From assembly GCA_033782935.1 (NCBI GenBank), contig JAWQEG010000509.1:824501-888500 (forward strand): a DNA stretch of 64,000 nucleotides. The letters are read 5' to 3'. The stretch is from Petrolisthes cinctipes (Eukaryota; Arthropoda; Malacostraca; Decapoda; Porcellanidae). The position numbers and the translations under genes are program-made. The notes under the pieces were generated by a model that saw only the letters and a list, made by a program, of their open reading frames with translations, was not told the origin of the DNA and did no database searches. Position 1 is the first letter of the stretch, and every line of letters begins with the position of its first letter. Shown in pieces: positions 12,271 to 22,635 of the stretch.

Positions 12271-13776
12271 TTAAGTGCCCAAAAGTCGATATGTGCATGC
12301 ATCTTCAGTACCTGTTTATATCTCAAATTCAGGCTCAAAACACCCGAAAATTCTATATTTTTGGGACCCAGAAGCGATCTGTAAATGCCTACTCCGTGTT
12401 AGAATGTTTTCAAGATACAGACCCAAAACATGCTCAAAATCGATATTTTAAGTGCCCAAAAGTCGATATATGCATGCATCTTCAGTACCTGTTCATATCT
12501 CAAATTCAGGCTCAAAACACCGGAAAATTCTATATTTTTGGGACCCAGAAGCGATCTGTACATGCCTACTCCGTGTTAGAGTATTTTCAAATTACAGGCC
12601 CAAAACATGCTGAAAATCGATATTTTAGGTGCCAAAAGTCAATATGTGCATGCATTTTCTGTACCCATTTATATCTCAATTTCAGGCTAAAAACACCCGA
12701 AAATTCTATATTTTGGGGTCTCAGAAGCGATCTGTACATGCCTACTCAGTGCTAGAATATTTTCAAAATATAGGCCCAAAACATGCTAAAAATCGATATT
12801 TTAGGTGCCCAAAGTCAATATCTGAAATTCAGGCCCAAAACACCAGAAAATTCGATATTTTGGGGTCCCAGAAGCGATCTGTACATACTTACTCCGTGTT
12901 AGAGTATTTTCAAAATACAGGCCCAAAACATACAGAAAATCGATATTTTAGGTGCCCAAAAGTCGATATGTGCATGCATCTTCTGTACCCGTTTATATCT
13001 CAAATTCAGGCTCCAAACACCCGAAAATTCGATATGTTGGAGTCCCAGAAGCTATATGTACATGCCTACTCAGATATAGGCCCAAAACATGCTGAAAATC
13101 GATATTTTAGGTGCCCAAAGGTAATATGTGTATGCATCTTCTGCACTCGTTTATATCTCAAATTCAACCTCAAAACACCCGAAAATTCGATATTTTTGGG
13201 TCCCAGAAGCGATCTGTACACTCAGTGCTAGTATGTTTTTAAAATATAGGCTCAAAACATGCTAAAAATCGATATTTTTGGTGCCCAATGTCGATATCTC
13301 CAATTCAGGCCCAAAACACCCGAAAATTCGATATTTTGTGGTCCCAGAAGCGATCTGTACATGCCTACTCAGATACAGGCCCAAAACATGCTTAAAATCG
13401 ATATTTTAGGTGCCCAAAAGTCGATATGTGCATGCATCTTCAGTACATGTTTATATCTCAAATTCAGACTCATAACACCCGAAAATTCGATATTTTTGGG
13501 TCCCAGAAGCGATCTGTACATGCCTACTCCGTGTTAGAGTATTTTCAAAATACAAGCCCAAAACATGCTGAAAATCGATATTTTAGGTGCCCAAAGTCAA
13601 TATGTGCATGCATTTTCTGTACCCGTTTATATCTTAAATTCAGGCTCAAAACACCCAAAAATTCGATATTTTGGGGTACCAGAAGCGATCTGTACATGCC
13701 TACTCATTGCTAGAATATTTTCAAAATATAGGCCCAAAGCATGCTAAAAAATCGATAATTTTGGTGCCTAAAGTCG
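12271..13776. repeat. Satellite array, segment B
   Basis: The satellite resumes immediately after the MITE and runs to the LTR retrotransposon. The part up to about 12790 matches the satellite after the second MITE. From about 12660 the monomer order matches 20067-21330, with an offset of 7407 bp up to about 13231 and 7554 bp from about 13426. The 147-bp difference is one short monomer present in the downstream copy only. Shared private variants include ATATGTTGGAGT and a truncated TCTGTACACTCAG junction. Confidence 0.93.
13773..13776. repeat. Target-site duplication, left side (GTCG)
   Basis: GTCG directly precedes the left LTR and is repeated directly after the right LTR at 17434-17437. 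Removing the element and one GTCG restores the normal satellite junction GGTGCCTAAAGTCGATATC, which is intact at 18211, 18987 and 21327. Confidence 0.92.
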
Positions 13777-13974
13777 TGTTACAACCCCAGTTTTGGCTCG
13801 TTTATGTCTAGGGGAAGATTAGGGGTTGTGAACAGCTCGAGTTATAACTCTAGTAAATATGTTACTGGGTCAGTGGAGTTACAACTGAAATTAAACGGGA
13901 ACCTCACTCCACTCCCTCAATGGATAATTACCCAGAAAAAGTAATGTAAACGAATGACTAAGGATTTCAACATG

Positions 13975-13980
13975 TTTAAT
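13975..13980 (-). terminator. Possible polyadenylation signal (ATTAAA) in the LTR
   Basis: The minus strand reads ATTAAA about 300 bases downstream of the TATA-like box. This is a common variant of AATAAA, and no AATAAA is present between the box and the LTR end. The distance from a TATA-driven start is plausible for an R region, but a hexamer in A+T-rich DNA is weak evidence. The same signal exists in the other LTR at 16827-16832. Confidence 0.3.
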
Positions 13981-14277
13981 TTTACCATCACCAAATAAAT
14001 ACAATATTTACAATTAAACAAAAACAGCAATAAGAATTACGTTAACGTTAACAGACAAAATAACAATAATTAGTAGACCAAATTATAGAACATGAATTAT
14101 ATCAAGAGTTAAACATAATATAGTACACAGCTCCAAGATCAGAACAGAGATGGTATGCAATTGAGTGAGAGTCTATGTCTTCACTGGATACACTAATATA
14201 ACAGGGAGTTGAACTGAGATGGCAAGTGACGGAGTGAAGCCTGAGCATTCACTGAGTTCGAAAGTCCAAGGTAGGGA

Positions 14278-14284
14278 TTATATA
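14278..14284 (-). promoter_or_regulatory. Candidate TATA box of the LTR (left copy)
   Basis: The minus strand reads GTGTATATAATCCC, which contains TATATAA. It is the best TATA-like motif in the LTR and is followed by several hundred bases before the LTR end, as expected for a U3-R-U5 arrangement. The copy in the 5' LTR is the one that would drive a genomic transcript. Confidence 0.45.
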
Positions 14285-14576
14285 CACTTCTGTCGACAAT
14301 ATGATTGGTCGAGACTGACGAACACAAGTCTCCGATAGGTTCAGAGAATGTAACCATGTCTCCGATTGGTTTGAGAAGATGCAAGAGAGTCTGTCATTGG
14401 TTGGTACAGCCCTCACACCCGCGCAACTTGGTAAGTTTAGGTCAAGAAGGGCGCACAGCTGGGCAGGTTGGTCTGGGTCAGTTTGAACCAGTTTGAGGAA
14501 ACGTCCAACGGTGGTGCAAACTAGGTAGTTCACGTAAAACAGCTGACGCCTGGCTGTCGAGTTGCTTGCAGGTTCG

Positions 14577-14894
14577 TCACACCTCCCCCCAAAAGATAAG
14601 GCTTGGTAGAAGACTTATTGAAGAGGTTGCAGATGGGAGAACACGAGACAAGGTGTCAGCCCAGATGTTGTCCGTACCCTTGATGTGCCGGATGTCGACT
14701 GGATACTGTTGAATGAAGAGGGACCATCGTAGGTGTTGAGGTGGCTTCAGTTGAGACGACTGGTAGCAGACAGGGTGAAGAATTCCATCGGGTTGAGGCT
14801 GCATCAGTACTGCTCCGATTTCCATCTCACATACATCCACATGCAATATGAATGGCAAGGAGAAATTAGAAGATTTCAACACTGGTTCATGGGT
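14577..14894 (-). pseudogene. Truncated Ty3/gypsy RNase H (Pol remnant)
   Basis: The minus-strand frame encodes the first strand of a Ty3/gypsy RNase H: an EPVL lead-in, then NFSLPFILHVD with the first catalytic Asp, then IGAVLMQ and HPVCYQSSQLKP. It then jumps directly to the end of the domain, YPVDIRHIKGTDN followed by ADTLSR, which holds the last catalytic Asp. The middle, roughly 50 residues including the catalytic Glu and the central Asp, is missing between about residues 49 and 52. The enzyme would therefore be inactive. Homology starts at about 14894, just after an in-frame stop at 14895-14897. The apparent start at 14882 is GTG and is simply an internal Val of a former polyprotein. 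The frame runs past the polypurine tract into the LTR before stopping. The family call rests on motif recognition, not a search. Confidence 0.85.
14582..14590 (-). promoter_or_regulatory. Polypurine tract
   Basis: On the minus strand GGGGGGAGG directly abuts the 3' LTR start TGTGAC, preceded by CTTTT. An all-purine run at this exact position is the normal primer for plus-strand DNA synthesis in LTR retroelements. It confirms both the minus orientation and the LTR boundary at 14581. Confidence 0.88.
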
Positions 14895-15400
14895 TCAAAT
14901 GTCAGTAGTGTTGATTTTTGTCTCTCCAGGACCACCACACAATTAACTAAGCATTTACCAACAATGTCCAAGTACAACAGAACTCTGCACTTAATATACA
15001 ACAAAATCTTTAGTCGATTTACTTGAATTCTGGACAACTGTTACTGGATACCGAGTTAGTAAAGTACCTCGAAATAGTTTACTCATAAAATTGGAATCTA
15101 TGTCCGAATGAATATGAAAAAAATGCCAACCCTAGTGAACATATGATCAAGATGCAAGTTCGAATGATTCAGATTTTTTCTGGTTTCTTTGGGATTCGAA
15201 CTTTAATTTAGAATGGGTGAATATAGCGTTTGGTGCTACACTGGGATTGGTGAAAGGTACGTGAAAATTTGATTGACGACACTTGGGATCCTTACAAATT
15301 TTACAGAGTGTCCGTCCTTCTCACAAGGGAAATTTCACAGTACATGTTGAAATGTTACAACAAAAATATATCACGAAGCCAAGGTGAATTAAATATTTTG

Positions 15401-15496
15401 AGTAAAAGTGATCACATGTGATACGAAGATAGGTGAATTTTATCACGATTATGAAACATTTTTAGTAAAAGATGATCACATGTGATATGAAGATAG
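15401..15496. repeat. Duplicated motif with a perfect 12-bp palindrome
   Basis: ATCACATGTGAT is a perfect 12-bp palindrome present at 15411-15422 and again at 15475-15486, 64 bp apart. Each copy sits in a longer direct repeat: AGTAAAAG before it and a close match of ATACGAAGATAG after it. The core CACATGTG contains overlapping CANNTG (E-box-like) sites. It could be a protein-binding duplication in the element interior, but that is inference. Confidence 0.6.
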
Positions 15497-15740
15497 ACAA
15501 GGCTTACAGGTGATTACAGTGATATTACATAATTATAAAAGTCCTCACATCGGCTATCGGTCAATAGTTTATCACTAGTTAGATGTGACAATAATACATC
15601 ACGAAGAGTGGTCACGCTTTGTGACAAAGAAAACTGGTCACGTCTGGTGCCAGAGGATTTATTGACATGACAACTAAGCGAATCTCTCCATAAGCGCCAC
15701 ATGTTTTGCTTAAGGTAACCAGTACCATGATTACGGTCAC

Positions 15741-15932
15741 AAACCGATGGTAGAGGGTCTCTTTTTTGAGGATGCCTCCAATAACCAAGCCAAAGTAGGG
15801 GATTTCTCTTTTTTCTAGAGGATGCCTCCTACGACCAAGACAACGGGACAACGTACGTCTTGATTCAAATACGAACCGATGGTAGGGGATTTCTCTTTTT
15901 TCTAGAGGATGCCTCCTATAACCAAGACAATG
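15741..15932. repeat. Degenerate tandem repeat inside the retrotransposon
   Basis: Three related units share ACCGATGGTAG, TCTCTTTTTT and GAGGATGCCTCC followed by an ACCAAG motif. The two clearest copies start at 15798 and 15885, 87 bp apart, and are nearly identical over about 46 bases. The first, from about 15743, is shorter and more diverged. The short minus-strand frames over this stretch are explained by the repeat. Confidence 0.75.
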
Positions 15933-16606
15933 AGATTTCGATCGTTAGTGAAGTTTTAGTGTCTCGTGAGTAACCCTTTGGTCCGTCTCTATCGAGCACT
16001 AGTCGCTTCCTCGGTCGAATCTTCGCCATGTCTTTGATTAGAAATACGGAACGTGTTACTTTGATTATTCAGAATACGGAACGTGACTGAGAAATGCCCT
16101 ATTCTCCAAAAGTGCTCCATGTTTTACTTATGTTAACCTGGGCTATGATTAAGAGAGATACGACCCTTATGTCCCCCGATGCAATGAGCGAAAAGACGTA
16201 ATACTACGGTCTTAAATTATTTGGGTACGACTAAGGTATGAATGAGCTTTAGAAGTTTGACAATAAGAAATAGTTCATTTTTGAACGAAACATGATGAAT
16301 TCTTTTGAACAAGACATTGAATATCATCGCTGAGTGAGAGTGATAATTTTACAGCCGATGTGGGAAAATACGTCACAATACCATCACAGTTCAAACTCTT
16401 GTATGCTTCATCCACTGAGGGGAATTGGATAACTATAATTAATCTTAAACATGAATACTGCATAAACGTATCTAAATCAACCTGAAAATGAAATGTAGGC
16501 TTAAGCAATAAACAAATTAAGTTACAGATCAAAAATTGAAATGCAATTATTAAGAGTGAAATATCACTCTGGACAGAGTGCCCAAATCTGTACAGAGATG
16601 AAAGAT

Positions 16607-16624
16607 ATCCCGGACAGGCCCCCA
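16607..16624 (-). promoter_or_regulatory. Primer-binding site, resembling a proline-tRNA type
   Basis: The minus strand reads TGGGGGCCTGTCCGGGAT, four bases after the 5' LTR end. It starts with TGG, complementary to the CCA tail of a tRNA, and lies where minus-strand DNA synthesis should be primed. From memory it matches the well-known proline-tRNA type site at 16 of 18 positions, with CT in place of TC in the middle. The tRNA of this organism is unknown, so the assignment is provisional. Confidence 0.7.
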
Positions 16625-16628
16625 CGTC

Positions 16629-17433
16629 TGTTACAACCCCAGTTTTGGCTCGTTTATGTCTAGGGGAAGATTAGGGGTTGTGAACAGCTCGAGTTATAAC
16701 TCTAGTAAATATGTTACTGGGTCAGTGGAGTTACAACTGAAATTAAACGGGAACCTCACTCCACTCCCTCAATGGATAATTACCCAGAAAAAGTAATGTA
16801 AACGAATGACTAAGGATTTCAACATGTTTAATTTTACCATCACCAAATAAATACAATATTTACAATTAAACAAAAACAGCAATAAGAATTACGTTAACGT
16901 TAACAGACAAAATAACAATAATTAGTAGACCAAATTATAGAACATGAATTATATCAAGAGTTAAACATAATATAGTACACAGCTCCAAGATCAGAACAGA
17001 GATGGTATGCAATTGAGTGAGAGTCTATGTCTTCACTGGATACACTAATATAACAGGGAGTTGAACTGAGATGGCAAGTGACGGAGTGAAGCCTGAGCAT
17101 TCACTGAGTTCGAAAGTCCAAGGTAGGGATTATATACACTTCTGTCGACAATATGATTGGTCGAGACTGACGAACACAAGTCTCCGATAGGTTCAGAGAA
17201 TGTAACCATGTCTCCGATTGGTTTGAGAAGATGCAAGAGAGTCTGTCATTGGTTGGTACAGCCCTCACACCCGCGCAACTTGGTAAGTTTAGGTCAAGAA
17301 GGGCGCACAGCTGGGCAGGTTGGTCTGGGTCAGTTTGAACCAGTTTGAGGAAACGTCCAACGGTGGTGCAAACTAGGTAGTTCACGTAAAACAGCTGACG
17401 CCTGGCTGTCGAGTTGCTTGCAGGTTCGTTACA
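16629..17433 (-). repeat. 5' LTR of the retrotransposon (right copy)
   Basis: This is the upstream LTR in the element's own orientation, 805 bp. Read on the minus strand it begins TGTAACGAACCTGC and ends GGGGTTGTAACA. The candidate TATA box is at 17130-17136. It abuts the GTCG target duplication at 17434. Its sequence follows the other LTR throughout, apart from the terminal base change already noted. Confidence 0.95.
17130..17136 (-). promoter_or_regulatory. Candidate TATA box of the 5' LTR
   Basis: TATATAA on the minus strand is identical to the copy in the other LTR. Because this LTR is upstream in the element's orientation, this is the one expected to start a full-length transcript running toward lower coordinates. 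Confidence 0.45.
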
Positions 17434-17437
17434 GTCG
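17434..17437. repeat. Target-site duplication, right side (GTCG)
   Basis: This is the second copy of the 4-bp GTCG duplicated by insertion. The satellite monomer interrupted at 13776 continues from here in register. Confidence 0.92.
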
Positions 17438-18986
17438 ATATCTGAAATTCAGGCCCAAAACACCCGAAAATTCGATATCTTGGGGTCCCAGAAGCGATCT
17501 GTACATGCCTACTCAGTGCTAGAATATTTTCAAAATATAGGCCCAAAACATGCTAAAAATCGATATTTTATGTGCCCAAAGTCGATATCTCAAAGTCAGG
17601 CCCAAAACACCCGAAAATTCGATATTTTGGGGTCCCAGAAGCGATCTGTACATGCCTACTCCGTGTTAGAGTATTTTCAAAATACAGACCCAAAACATGC
17701 TAAAAATCGATATTTTAGGTGCCCAAAGTCGATATCTCAAATTCAGGCGCAAAACACCCGAAAATTCGATATTTTGGAGACCAAGAAGCGATCTGTACAT
17801 GCCTACTCAGATACATGCCCAAAACATCCTTAAAATCGATATTTTAGGTGCCCAAAAGTCGATATGTGCATGCATCTTCAGTACATGTTTATATCTCAAA
17901 TTCAGACTCATAACACCCGAAAATTCGATATTTTTGGGTCCCAGAAGCGATCTGTACATGCCTACTCCGTGTTAGAGTATTTTCAAAATACAAGCCCAAA
18001 ACATGCTGAAAATCGATATTTTAGGTGCCCAAAGTCAATATGTGCATGCATTTTCTGTACCCGTTTATATCTTAAATTCAGGCTCAAAACACCCAAAAAT
18101 TCGATATTTTGGGGTACCAGAAGCGATCTGTACATGCCTACTCATTGCTAGAATATTTTCAAAATATAGGCCCAAAGCATGCTAAAAAATCGATATTTTT
18201 GGTGCCTAAAGTCGATATCTGAAATTCAGGCCCAAAACACCCGAAAATTCGATATTTTGGGGTCCCAGAAGCGATCTGTACATGCCTACTCAGTGCTAGA
18301 ATATTTTCAAAATATAGGCCCAAAACATGCTAAAAATCGATATTTTAGGTGCCCAAAGTCGATATCTCAAAGTCAGGCCCAAAACACCCGAAAATTCGAT
18401 ATTTTGGGGTCCCAGAAGCGATCTGTACATGCCTACTCCGTGTTAGAGTATTTTCAAAATACAGACCCAAAACATGCTAAAAATCGATATTTTAGGTGCC
18501 CAAAGTCGATATCTCAAATTCAGGCACAAAACACCCGAAAATTCGATATTTTGGAGTCCAAGAAGCGATCTGTACATGCCTACTCAGATACAGGCCCAAA
18601 ACATGCTCAAAACGATATTTTAGGTGCCCAAAAGTCGATATGTGCATGCATCTTCAGTACATGTTTATATCTCAAATTCAGACTCATAACACCCGAAAAT
18701 TCGATATTTTGGGGTCCCAGAAGCGATCTGTACATGCCTACTCCGTGTTAGAGTATTTTCAAAATACAAGCCCAAAACATGCTGAAAATCGATATTTTAG
18801 GTGCCCAAAGTCAATATGTGCATGCATTTTCTGTACCCGTTTATATCTTAAATTCAGGCTCAAAACACCCGAAAATTCGATATTTTGGGGTCCCAGAAGC
18901 GATCTGTACATGCCTACTCATTGCTAGAATATTTTCAAAATATAGGCCCAAAGCATGCTAAAAAATCGATATTTTTGGTGCCTAAA
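17434..18986. repeat. 776-bp five-monomer higher-order repeat, two copies
   Basis: The block starting at 17434 is repeated from 18211 and ends at 18986, with a period of 776-777 bp. Each copy holds a run of short units beginning GTCGATATCTGAAATTCAGG, a unit with the ACTCAGATACAGG junction, and one with the TTCAGACTCATAACACC variant. The arrangement fits five monomers of about 147, 148, 147, 158 and 176 bp. The LTR element interrupted a further copy of this same higher-order repeat. Confidence 0.82.
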
Positions 18987-21970
18987 GTCGATATCTGAAA
19001 TTCAGGCCCAAAACACCCGAAAATTCGATATTTTGGGGTCTCAGAAGCGATCTGTACATGCCTACTCAGTGCTAGAATATTTTCAAAATATAGGCCCAAA
19101 ACATGCTAAAAATCGATATTTTTGGTGCCTAAAGTCGATATCTGAAATTCAGGCCCAAAACACCCGAAAATTCTATATTTTGGGGTCCCAGAAGTGATCT
19201 GTACATGCCTACTCAGATACAGACCCAAAACATGCTCAAAATCGATATTTTAGGTGCCTAAAAGTCGATATGTGCATGCATCTTCTGTACCCGTTTATAT
19301 CTCAAATTCAGGCTCAAAACACCCGAAAATTCGATATTTTGGGGTCTCAAAAGCGATCTCATGCCTACTCAGTGCTAGAATATTTTTAAAATATATGCCC
19401 AAAACATGCTAAAAATCGATATTTTAGGTGCCCAAAGTCGATATCTTAAATTCAGGCCCAAAACACCCGAAAATTCGATATTTTGGGGTCCCAGAAGCGA
19501 TCTGTCAGAGTATTTTCAATATACAGGCCCAAAACATACTGAAAATCGTTCTTTTAGTTACCCAAAAGTCGATATGTAGATGCTTCTGTACCCGTTTATA
19601 TCTCAAATTCAGGCTCCAAACACCCGAAAATTCGATATTTTTGAGTCCCAAAAGCGATCTGTACATGCCTACTCAATGCTAGAATGTTTTCAAGATACAG
19701 ACCCGAAACATGCTCAAAATCGATATTTTAGGTGCCCAAAGTTAATATGTGTATGCATCTTCTGCACTCGTTTATATCTCAAATTCAACCTCAAAACACA
19801 CGAAAATTCGATATTTTGGGGTCCCAAAAGTGATCTGTACATGCCTACTCAGTGCTAGAATGTTTTCAAAATATAGGCCCAAAACATGCTAAAAATCGAT
19901 ATTTTAGGTGCCCAAAGTCGATATCCCAAATTCAGGCCCAAAACACCCGAAAATTCGATATTTTGGAGTCCCAGAAGCGATCTGTTAGAGTATTTTCAAT
20001 ATACAGGCCCAAAACATACTGAAAATCGATCTTTTAGGTGCCCAAAAGTCGATATGTGGATGCTTCTGTACCCGTTTATATCTCAAATTCAGGCTAAAAA
20101 CACCCGAAAATTCTATATTTTGGGGTCTCAGAAGCGATCTGTACATGCCTACTCAGTGCTAGAATATTTTCAAAATATAGGCCCAAAACATGCTAGAAAT
20201 CGATATTTTAGGTGCCCAAAGTCAATATCTGAAATTCAGGCCCAAAACACCAGAAAATTCGATATTTTGGGGTCCCAGAAGCGATCTGTACATACTTACT
20301 CCGTGTTAGAGTATTTTCAAAATACAGGCCCAAAACATACAGAAAATCGATATTTTAGGTGCCCAAAAGTCGATATGTGCATGCATCTTCTGTACCCGTT
20401 TATATCTCAAATTCAGGCTCCAAACACCCGAAAATTCGATATGTTGGAGTTCCAGAAGCTATATGTACATGCCTACTCAGATATAGGCCCAAAACATGCT
20501 GAAAATCGATATTTTAGGTGCCCAAAGGTAATATGTGTATGCATCTTCTGCACTCGTTTATATCTCAAATTCAACCTCAAAACACCCGAAAATTCGATAT
20601 TTTTGGGTCCCAGAAGCGATCTGTACACTCAGTGCTAGTATGTTTTTAAAATATAGGCTCAAAACATGCTAAAAATCGATATTTTAGGTGCCCAATGTCG
20701 ATATCTCAAATTCAGGCCCAAAACACCCGAAAATTCGATATTTTGTGGTCCCAGAAGCGATCTGTACATGCCTACTCCGTGTTAGAGTATTTTCAAAATA
20801 CAGACCCAAAACATGCTAAAAATCGATATTTTAGGTGCCCAAAGTCGATATCTCAAATTCAGGCGCAAAACACCCGAAAATTCGATATTTTGGAGACCAA
20901 GAAGCGATCTGTACATGCCTACTCAGATACAGGCCCAAAACATGCTTAAAATCGATATTTTAGGTGCCCAAAAGTCGATATGTGCATGCATCTTCAGTAC
21001 ATGTTTATATCTCAAATTCAGACTCATAACACCCGAAAATTCGATATTTTTGGGTCCCAGAAGCGATCTGTACATGCCTACTCCGTGTTAGAGTATTTTC
21101 AAAATACAAGCCCAAAACATGCTGAAAATCGATATTTTAGGTGCCCAAAGTCAATATGTGCATGCATTTTCTGTACCCGTTTATATCTTAAATTCAGGCT
21201 CAAAACACCCAAAAATTCGATATTTTGGGGTACCAGAAGCGATCTGTACATGCCTACTCATTGCTAGAATATTTTCAAAATATAGGCCCAAAGCATGCTA
21301 AAAAATCGATATTTATGGTGCCTAAAGTCGATATCTGAAATTCAGGCCCAAAACACCCGAAAATTCGATATTTTGGGGTCTCAGAAGCGATCTGTACATG
21401 CCTACTCAGTGCTAGAATATTTTCAAAATATAGGCCCAAAACATGCTAAAAATCGATATTTTTGGTGCCTAAAGTCGATATCTGAAATTCAGGCCCAAAA
21501 CACCCGAAAATTCTATATTTTGGGGTCCCAGAAGTGATCTGTACATGCCTACTCAGATACAGACCCAAAACATGCTCAAAATCGATATTTTAGGTGCCTA
21601 AAAGTCGATATGTGCATGCATCTTCTGTACCCGTTTATATCTCAAATTCAGGCTCAAAACACCCGAAAATTCGATATTTTGGGGTCTCAAAAGCGATCTC
21701 ATGCCTACTCAGTGCTAGAATATTTTTAAAATATAGGCCCAAAACATTCTAAAAATCGATATTTTAGGTGCCCAAAGTCGATATCTTAAATTCAGGCCCA
21801 AAACACCCGAAAATTCGATATTTTGGGGTCCCAGAAGCGATCTGTCAGAGTATTTTCAATATACAGGCCCAAAACATACTGAAAATCGTTCTTTTAGGTA
21901 CCCAAAAGTCGATATGTGGATGCTTCTGTACCCGTTTATATCTCAAATTCAGGCTCCAAACACCCGAAAA
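18700..21970. repeat. Collinear duplication with offset 2340 bp
   Basis: About 18700-19630 recurs at about 21040-21970 with a 2340-bp shift, including the rare truncated unit in which TCTCAAAAGCGATCTCATGCC lacks the usual TGTACA. A partly overlapping relation with a 3116-bp shift links about 17640-18236 with 20756-21352. The two relations differ by 776 bp, one higher-order unit, so they reflect the same duplication seen across the 776-bp repeat. Confidence 0.75.
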
Positions 21971-22635
21971 TTCGATATTTTGGGGTCCCAGAAGCGATCT
22001 GTACTTGCCTACTCCGTGATAGAATATTTTCAATATCCAGGCCCAAAACATGCTGAAAATCGATATTTCAAGTGACCAAAGTCAATATGTGTATGCATCT
22101 TCTGTACCTGTTTATATCTCAAATTCAGGCATCAAAACACCCGAAAATTCGATATTTTGGGGTCCCAGAAGCGATATGTACATGACTAATCAGTGCTAGA
22201 ATATTTTCAATATATAGGCCAAAAACATGCTAAAAATCGATATTTTAGGTGCCCAAAGTCGATATCTCAAATTCAGGCCCAAAACACCCGAAAATTCGAT
22301 ATTTTGTAATCCCAGAAGCGATATGTACATGCCTACTCCGTGTTAGAGTATTTTCAAAATACAGGCCCAAAACATACAGAATATCGATATTTTAGGTGTC
22401 CAAAAGTCGATATGTGCATGCATCTTCTGTACCCGTTTATATCTCAAATTAAAGATCCAAACACCCGAAAATTCGATATTTTGGGGTCCCAGAAGCGATC
22501 TGTACATGCCTACTCAGATACAGGCCCAAAACATGCTGAAAATCGATATTTTAGTTGCCCAAAGTTAATATGTGTATGTATCTTCTGCACTCGTTTATAT
22601 CTCAAATTCAACCTCAAAACACACGAAAATTCGAT

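Larger units (their letters stand above)
10570..12790. repeat. 2.2-kb block carrying the MITE, duplicated 20,617 bp downstream
   Basis: This stretch consists of satellite up to 11571, the 699-bp mobile element, and about 520 bp of satellite after it. It is collinear with about 31187-33407 at a constant offset of 20,617 bp. Both satellite flanks match as well as the element. On the right, the units with the rare TTGGGACCCAGAAG variant and the GTCGATATATGCATGC variant are shared. Homology fades after about 12790 and 33407, where the monomer types differ. The whole segment was therefore copied after the element had inserted. Confidence 0.85.
13777..14581 (-). repeat. 3' LTR of the retrotransposon (left copy)
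   Basis: This is the downstream LTR in the element's own orientation. Read on the minus strand it begins TGTGACGAACCTGC and ends GGGGTTGTAACA. It is 805 bp, the same length as the partner at 16629-17433, with a constant offset of 2852 bp. The only difference I noticed is C at 14578 against T at 17430 in the terminal region. A full base-by-base comparison was not computed. Small open frames on both strands are shared exactly by both LTRs and match no known protein. Confidence 0.95.
14898..16606. other. Retrotransposon interior without recognisable genes
   Basis: About 1.7 kb lie between the RNase H remnant and the primer-binding site. No frame on either strand shows gag zinc knuckle, protease, reverse-transcriptase or integrase motifs. 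The longest minus-strand frame, 16275-16625, begins inside the primer-binding site and has no recognisable domain. The region holds two sets of short internal repeats (15401-15496 and 15741-15932) and a small direct repeat AATACGGAACGTG near 16046 and 16074. It reads as decayed or replaced filler, typical of non-autonomous LTR elements. Confidence 0.7.
13777..17433 (-). mobile_element. Non-autonomous Ty3/gypsy-type LTR retrotransposon
   Basis: This is a 3657-bp element with two 805-bp direct LTRs, a 2047-bp interior and a 4-bp GTCG target-site duplication. Orientation is minus: read on that strand, the order is LTR (16629-17433), primer-binding site, degenerate interior, broken RNase H, polypurine tract, LTR (13777-14581). 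The LTRs start TG and end CA. The only pol homology is a Ty3/gypsy-style RNase H fragment next to the 3' LTR. I see no gag, protease, reverse transcriptase or integrase, so the copy cannot encode its own movement and would need proteins from a relative. The near-identical LTRs indicate recent insertion. It interrupts one satellite repeat whose uninterrupted relatives are nearby. Confidence 0.95.

Noticed and set aside
14193..14533. Open frames in the LTR (63 and 94 codons on the minus strand, 63 on the plus)
   Set aside because: They are duplicated exactly in the other LTR because the LTRs are duplicates. They overlap on both strands and match no known protein.
14733..15026. 97-codon plus-strand frame in the retrotransposon
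   Set aside because: It is antisense to the RNase H remnant and has no recognisable domain.
16275..16625. 116-codon minus-strand frame just after the 5' LTR, as a possible gag start
   Set aside because: It begins inside the primer-binding site, has no nucleocapsid zinc knuckle or other Gag feature that I can see, and looks like chance.
19886..20638. The longest open frame (250 codons, plus strand), as a possible repeat protein
   Set aside because: It spans consecutive satellite units, including frame-preserving short ones, and its paralogues are interrupted at many places. It is a by-product of 147-bp units.
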